From an uncultured Clostridium sp. (lineage in GTDB: Bacteria > Bacillota > Clostridia > TANB77 > CAG-508), in contig URWN01000030.1 in NCBI GenBank assembly GCA_900551615.1, forward strand, positions 1 to 16,147: a stretch of DNA of 16,147 nucleotides, read 5' to 3'. This document shows positions 14,667-16,147 of this stretch, in pieces. Every line of letters begins with the position of its first letter. Position 1 is the first letter of the stretch. The notes under the pieces are model-generated. The model had not been told where the DNA came from, ran no database searches, and worked only from the letters and a program-made list of their open reading frames with translations. The translations under genes were made by a program, and so were the position numbers.

Positions 14667-14683
14667 GTTTCTGTAAACTTTTT
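14643..14683 (+). terminator. Probable terminator of the secretion machinery operon
   Basis: AAAAAGTTTA (14643-14652) pairs perfectly with TAAACTTTTT (14674-14683), the 3' arm ending in five T. The 21-base loop contains a small CAG-TTT-CTG hairpin and one arm of the interleaved repeat. It lies between the last secretion gene and the ABC promoter at 14703, the expected place for an operon end. The large loop makes it weaker than the other terminators here. Confidence 0.55.
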
Positions 14684-14702
14684 AATAAAAGTATAAAAAA
14701 TC

Positions 14703-14731
14703 TTGCATATCAAGAAAGAATAGTATATACT
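14703..14731 (+). promoter_or_regulatory. Sigma-A promoter of the ABC exporter genes
   Basis: The -35 is TTGCAT (14703-14708), followed by a 17-base spacer and -10 TATACT (14726-14731). The -10 sits in a perfect 10-base palindrome, AGTATATACT (14722-14731), and the -35 in a short CTTG...CAAG repeat (14702-14714), so a repressor could bind either. The start codon follows 21 bases after the -10. Confidence 0.7.
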
Positions 14732-14752
14732 TTAAGCATAAAGGAGAATGCT

Positions 14753-15478
14753 ATGATAAAAATAGAAAATGTAACGAAAGAATATAAAAAAAATAAAAAA
14801 GTAATAGACAACCTTAATTTAGAAATTAAAGATGGAGAAATATTTGGTTTTTTAGGACCGAATGGAGCAGGGAAGACAACTACAATAAAATTGATGACTG
14901 GAATACTAGAAATAAATAAAGGTGATATTTTTATAGACAATAAAAGTATTACAAAAGAACCAATAGAAGCAAAAAAAAGAATTGGACTAGTATCAGATAA
15001 TCCAGATGTTTTTTTGAAATTAAAAGGAATAGAGTATTTAAATTTTATAGCAGATGTATATGAAGTTTCAACTGAAGATAGACAAAAAGAAATAGAAGAA
15101 TTGGCTCAAAAATTTGAAATTTTTAATGTATTAAATAATAAAATAGAAAGTTATTCACATGGAATGAGACAAAAATTAATAATTATATCTACTTTATTAC
15201 ATAAACCGCAAAATTGGATTTTAGATGAACCAATGACAGGTTTAGATCCAAAATCTTCTTTTGAATTAAAAAATATTATGAAAGAATATGCAAAAAACGG
15301 AAATACAGTGTTTTTTTCTACACATATATTGGATGTAGCGGAAAGATTATGTGATAGAATAGGAATAATAGATAAAGGAAAATTATTATTTGTTGGAACA
15401 TATGAGGATTTAAAAAATGAATTAAAAGAAAAAAAATCTTTAGAAGAATTGTTTATGGAGTTAATAAAAGATGATTAA
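14753..15478 (+). CDS. ABC-2-type exporter ATP-binding protein
   Basis: The protein has 241 residues; AAAGGAG just upstream supports the ATG. Motifs in order: Walker A GPNGAGKTT (residues 35-43), a Q-loop position occupied by the SDNPDVF segment (VSDNP, where many relatives also lack a glutamine), the signature SHGMRQK, Walker B WILDEPMTGLD, and the H-loop in FFSTHILD. This is the BcrA/EcsA-like subgroup that works with a separate ABC-2 membrane protein to export small molecules, peptides or lipids. The substrate cannot be told from sequence. The stop overlaps the permease start by 8 bases (ATGATTAA), so translation is coupled. It has its own promoter and looks unrelated to the secretion system. 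Confidence 0.93.
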   Translation: MIKIENVTKEYKKNKKVIDNLNLEIKDGEIFGFLGPNGAGKTTTIKLMTGILEINKGDIFIDNKSITKEPIEAKKRIGLVSDNPDVFLKLKGIEYLNFIADVYEVSTEDRQKEIEELAQKFEIFNVLNNKIESYSHGMRQKLIIISTLLHKPQNWILDEPMTGLDPKSSFELKNIMKEYAKNGNTVFFSTHILDVAERLCDRIGIIDKGKLLFVGTYEDLKNELKEKKSLEELFMELIKDD

Positions 15479-16147
15479 AAAAATAAAAAATATATTTAAT
15501 TTAACCAAAATAATATCTAAGAATTCATTACAAAATCCATATTTAATAGATAAAAAAACAAATAAAATAAATAAAAATTCTCCATATATTTGGATTGTAA
15601 TAATTGTAATGGTTGCTATAATGTTTGTAAGTTATAAGGCAATAGGGGAATTAGTTAAAATAAATAAGGAATATATATTTTTAAATATATTTTTCTTAAT
15701 ATTAATGCTAATTATGATTTTTCAGATAATTTTGTCTAGTACTAATATATATTTTTTTTCAAATGATTTGGAAAGATTATTACCATTACCGATAAAAACA
15801 GAAGAATTATTAACTTCAAAATTTAATACAATATTAATTAATTTATATTTTTCTGAATTTATTTTTGCATTATTTCCATTAATAATATATGGAGTAGAGA
15901 CATATGCTAGTTTTAATTATTATTTTAATTTAATTATAGTATTATTAATATTTCCGTTTTTACCAACATTGATAATTAGTATAATAATGATGTTTTTTAT
16001 AAAACTATCTAAATTTATAAAAAATAAAGATATATTTCAAATATTAATTACATTATTATTTATTTTTGTTATTTTTATTTTTGAATTTAATGTTATGAAA
16101 AATATAATAAATAAAATGGATAATAATGAAGAATTAGAAAAACAGCA
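15471..16147 (+). CDS. ABC-2-type exporter permease (3' end outside window)
   Basis: The ATG at 15471 overlaps the ATPase stop by 8 bases. The frame stays open to the right edge, giving 225 complete codons. After a basic N-terminus with NPYLIDKKTNK, at least five membrane helices are visible (about residues 40-56, 68-92, 121-141, 149-176 and 190-208). Between the second and third lies the motif FFSNDLERLLPLPIKTEELL. A D-x-x-x-L-L-P-L-P-I motif followed by a short helix is typical of one group of Firmicute ABC exporter permeases paired with EcsA-like ATPases. The pair forms one exporter; substrate unknown. Base composition is even more A/T-rich than the neighbours, as expected for a hydrophobic protein. 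Confidence 0.85.
   Translation, partial: MIKKIKNIFNLTKIISKNSLQNPYLIDKKTNKINKNSPYIWIVIIVMVAIMFVSYKAIGELVKINKEYIFLNIFFLILMLIMIFQIILSSTNIYFFSNDLERLLPLPIKTEELLTSKFNTILINLYFSEFIFALFPLIIYGVETYASFNYYFNLIIVLLIFPFLPTLIISIIMMFFIKLSKFIKNKDIFQILITLLFIFVIFIFEFNVMKNIINKMDNNEELEKQ

Noticed and set aside
14623..14683. A known riboswitch (for example a preQ1 or SAM-II pseudoknot)
   Set aside because: The interleaved layout is similar but I could not match the conserved core bases of any class, and the element lies upstream of a separate promoter.

Overview
The window looks like chromosomal DNA of a very low-GC Firmicute, most likely an uncultured gut-type member of the Clostridia. The evidence is the strongly A/T-rich codons, strong AGGAGG ribosome binding sites, sigma-A-type promoters with 17-base spacers, and a Gram-positive type IV secretion gene set. 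TGA is neither read through nor used as a stop in any complete gene here; all stops are TAA or TAG, so the standard code fits.

Layout. (1) 1-771: the 3' end of a polytopic membrane protein entering from the left. (2) 796-1153: a tRNA unit with an extended -10 promoter, a palindrome at the predicted transcript start, tRNA-Ser(TGA), tRNA-Ser(GCT) and a 13-bp terminator. (3) 1186-2653: a promoter, three tandem VirB2/TrbC-like pilin paralogues and a GAAA-tetraloop terminator. (4) 2812-14683: a second promoter, with a perfect DnaA-box 9-mer in it, drives a long co-directional operon. It encodes a PrgI/VirB3-like protein, a membrane-anchored TraC-like protein without an ATPase, a VirB4 ATPase, a very large VirB6-like channel protein (in two frames), an anchored NTF2-like (VirB8-like) protein, an anchored protein plus a glucosaminidase-NlpC/P60 cell-wall hydrolase (also in two frames), and a second anchored protein with probably three NTF2-like domains. 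The operon ends in interleaved inverted repeats. (5) 14703-16147: a separate promoter and an ABC-2-type exporter, with an ATPase and a permease that runs off the right edge.

How the genes work together. The central 12 kb is a near-complete single-membrane (Gram-positive) type IV secretion/conjugation-type machine: pilus subunits, inner-membrane platform (VirB3/VirB6), assembly ATPase (VirB4), periplasmic-side scaffold (VirB8-like proteins) and a peptidoglycan hydrolase (VirB1-like). No relaxase, VirD4 coupling protein, integrase or obvious attachment site is present, so whether it moves DNA or protein is open.

Main points of interest: two frame breaks of the same direction in two large structural genes; three unequal pilins, one with a 12-residue Lys/Ser/Thr repeat; a pilin-like loop motif inside the VirB6-like protein; four probable NTF2-like domains on two anchored proteins; and several regulatory structures.
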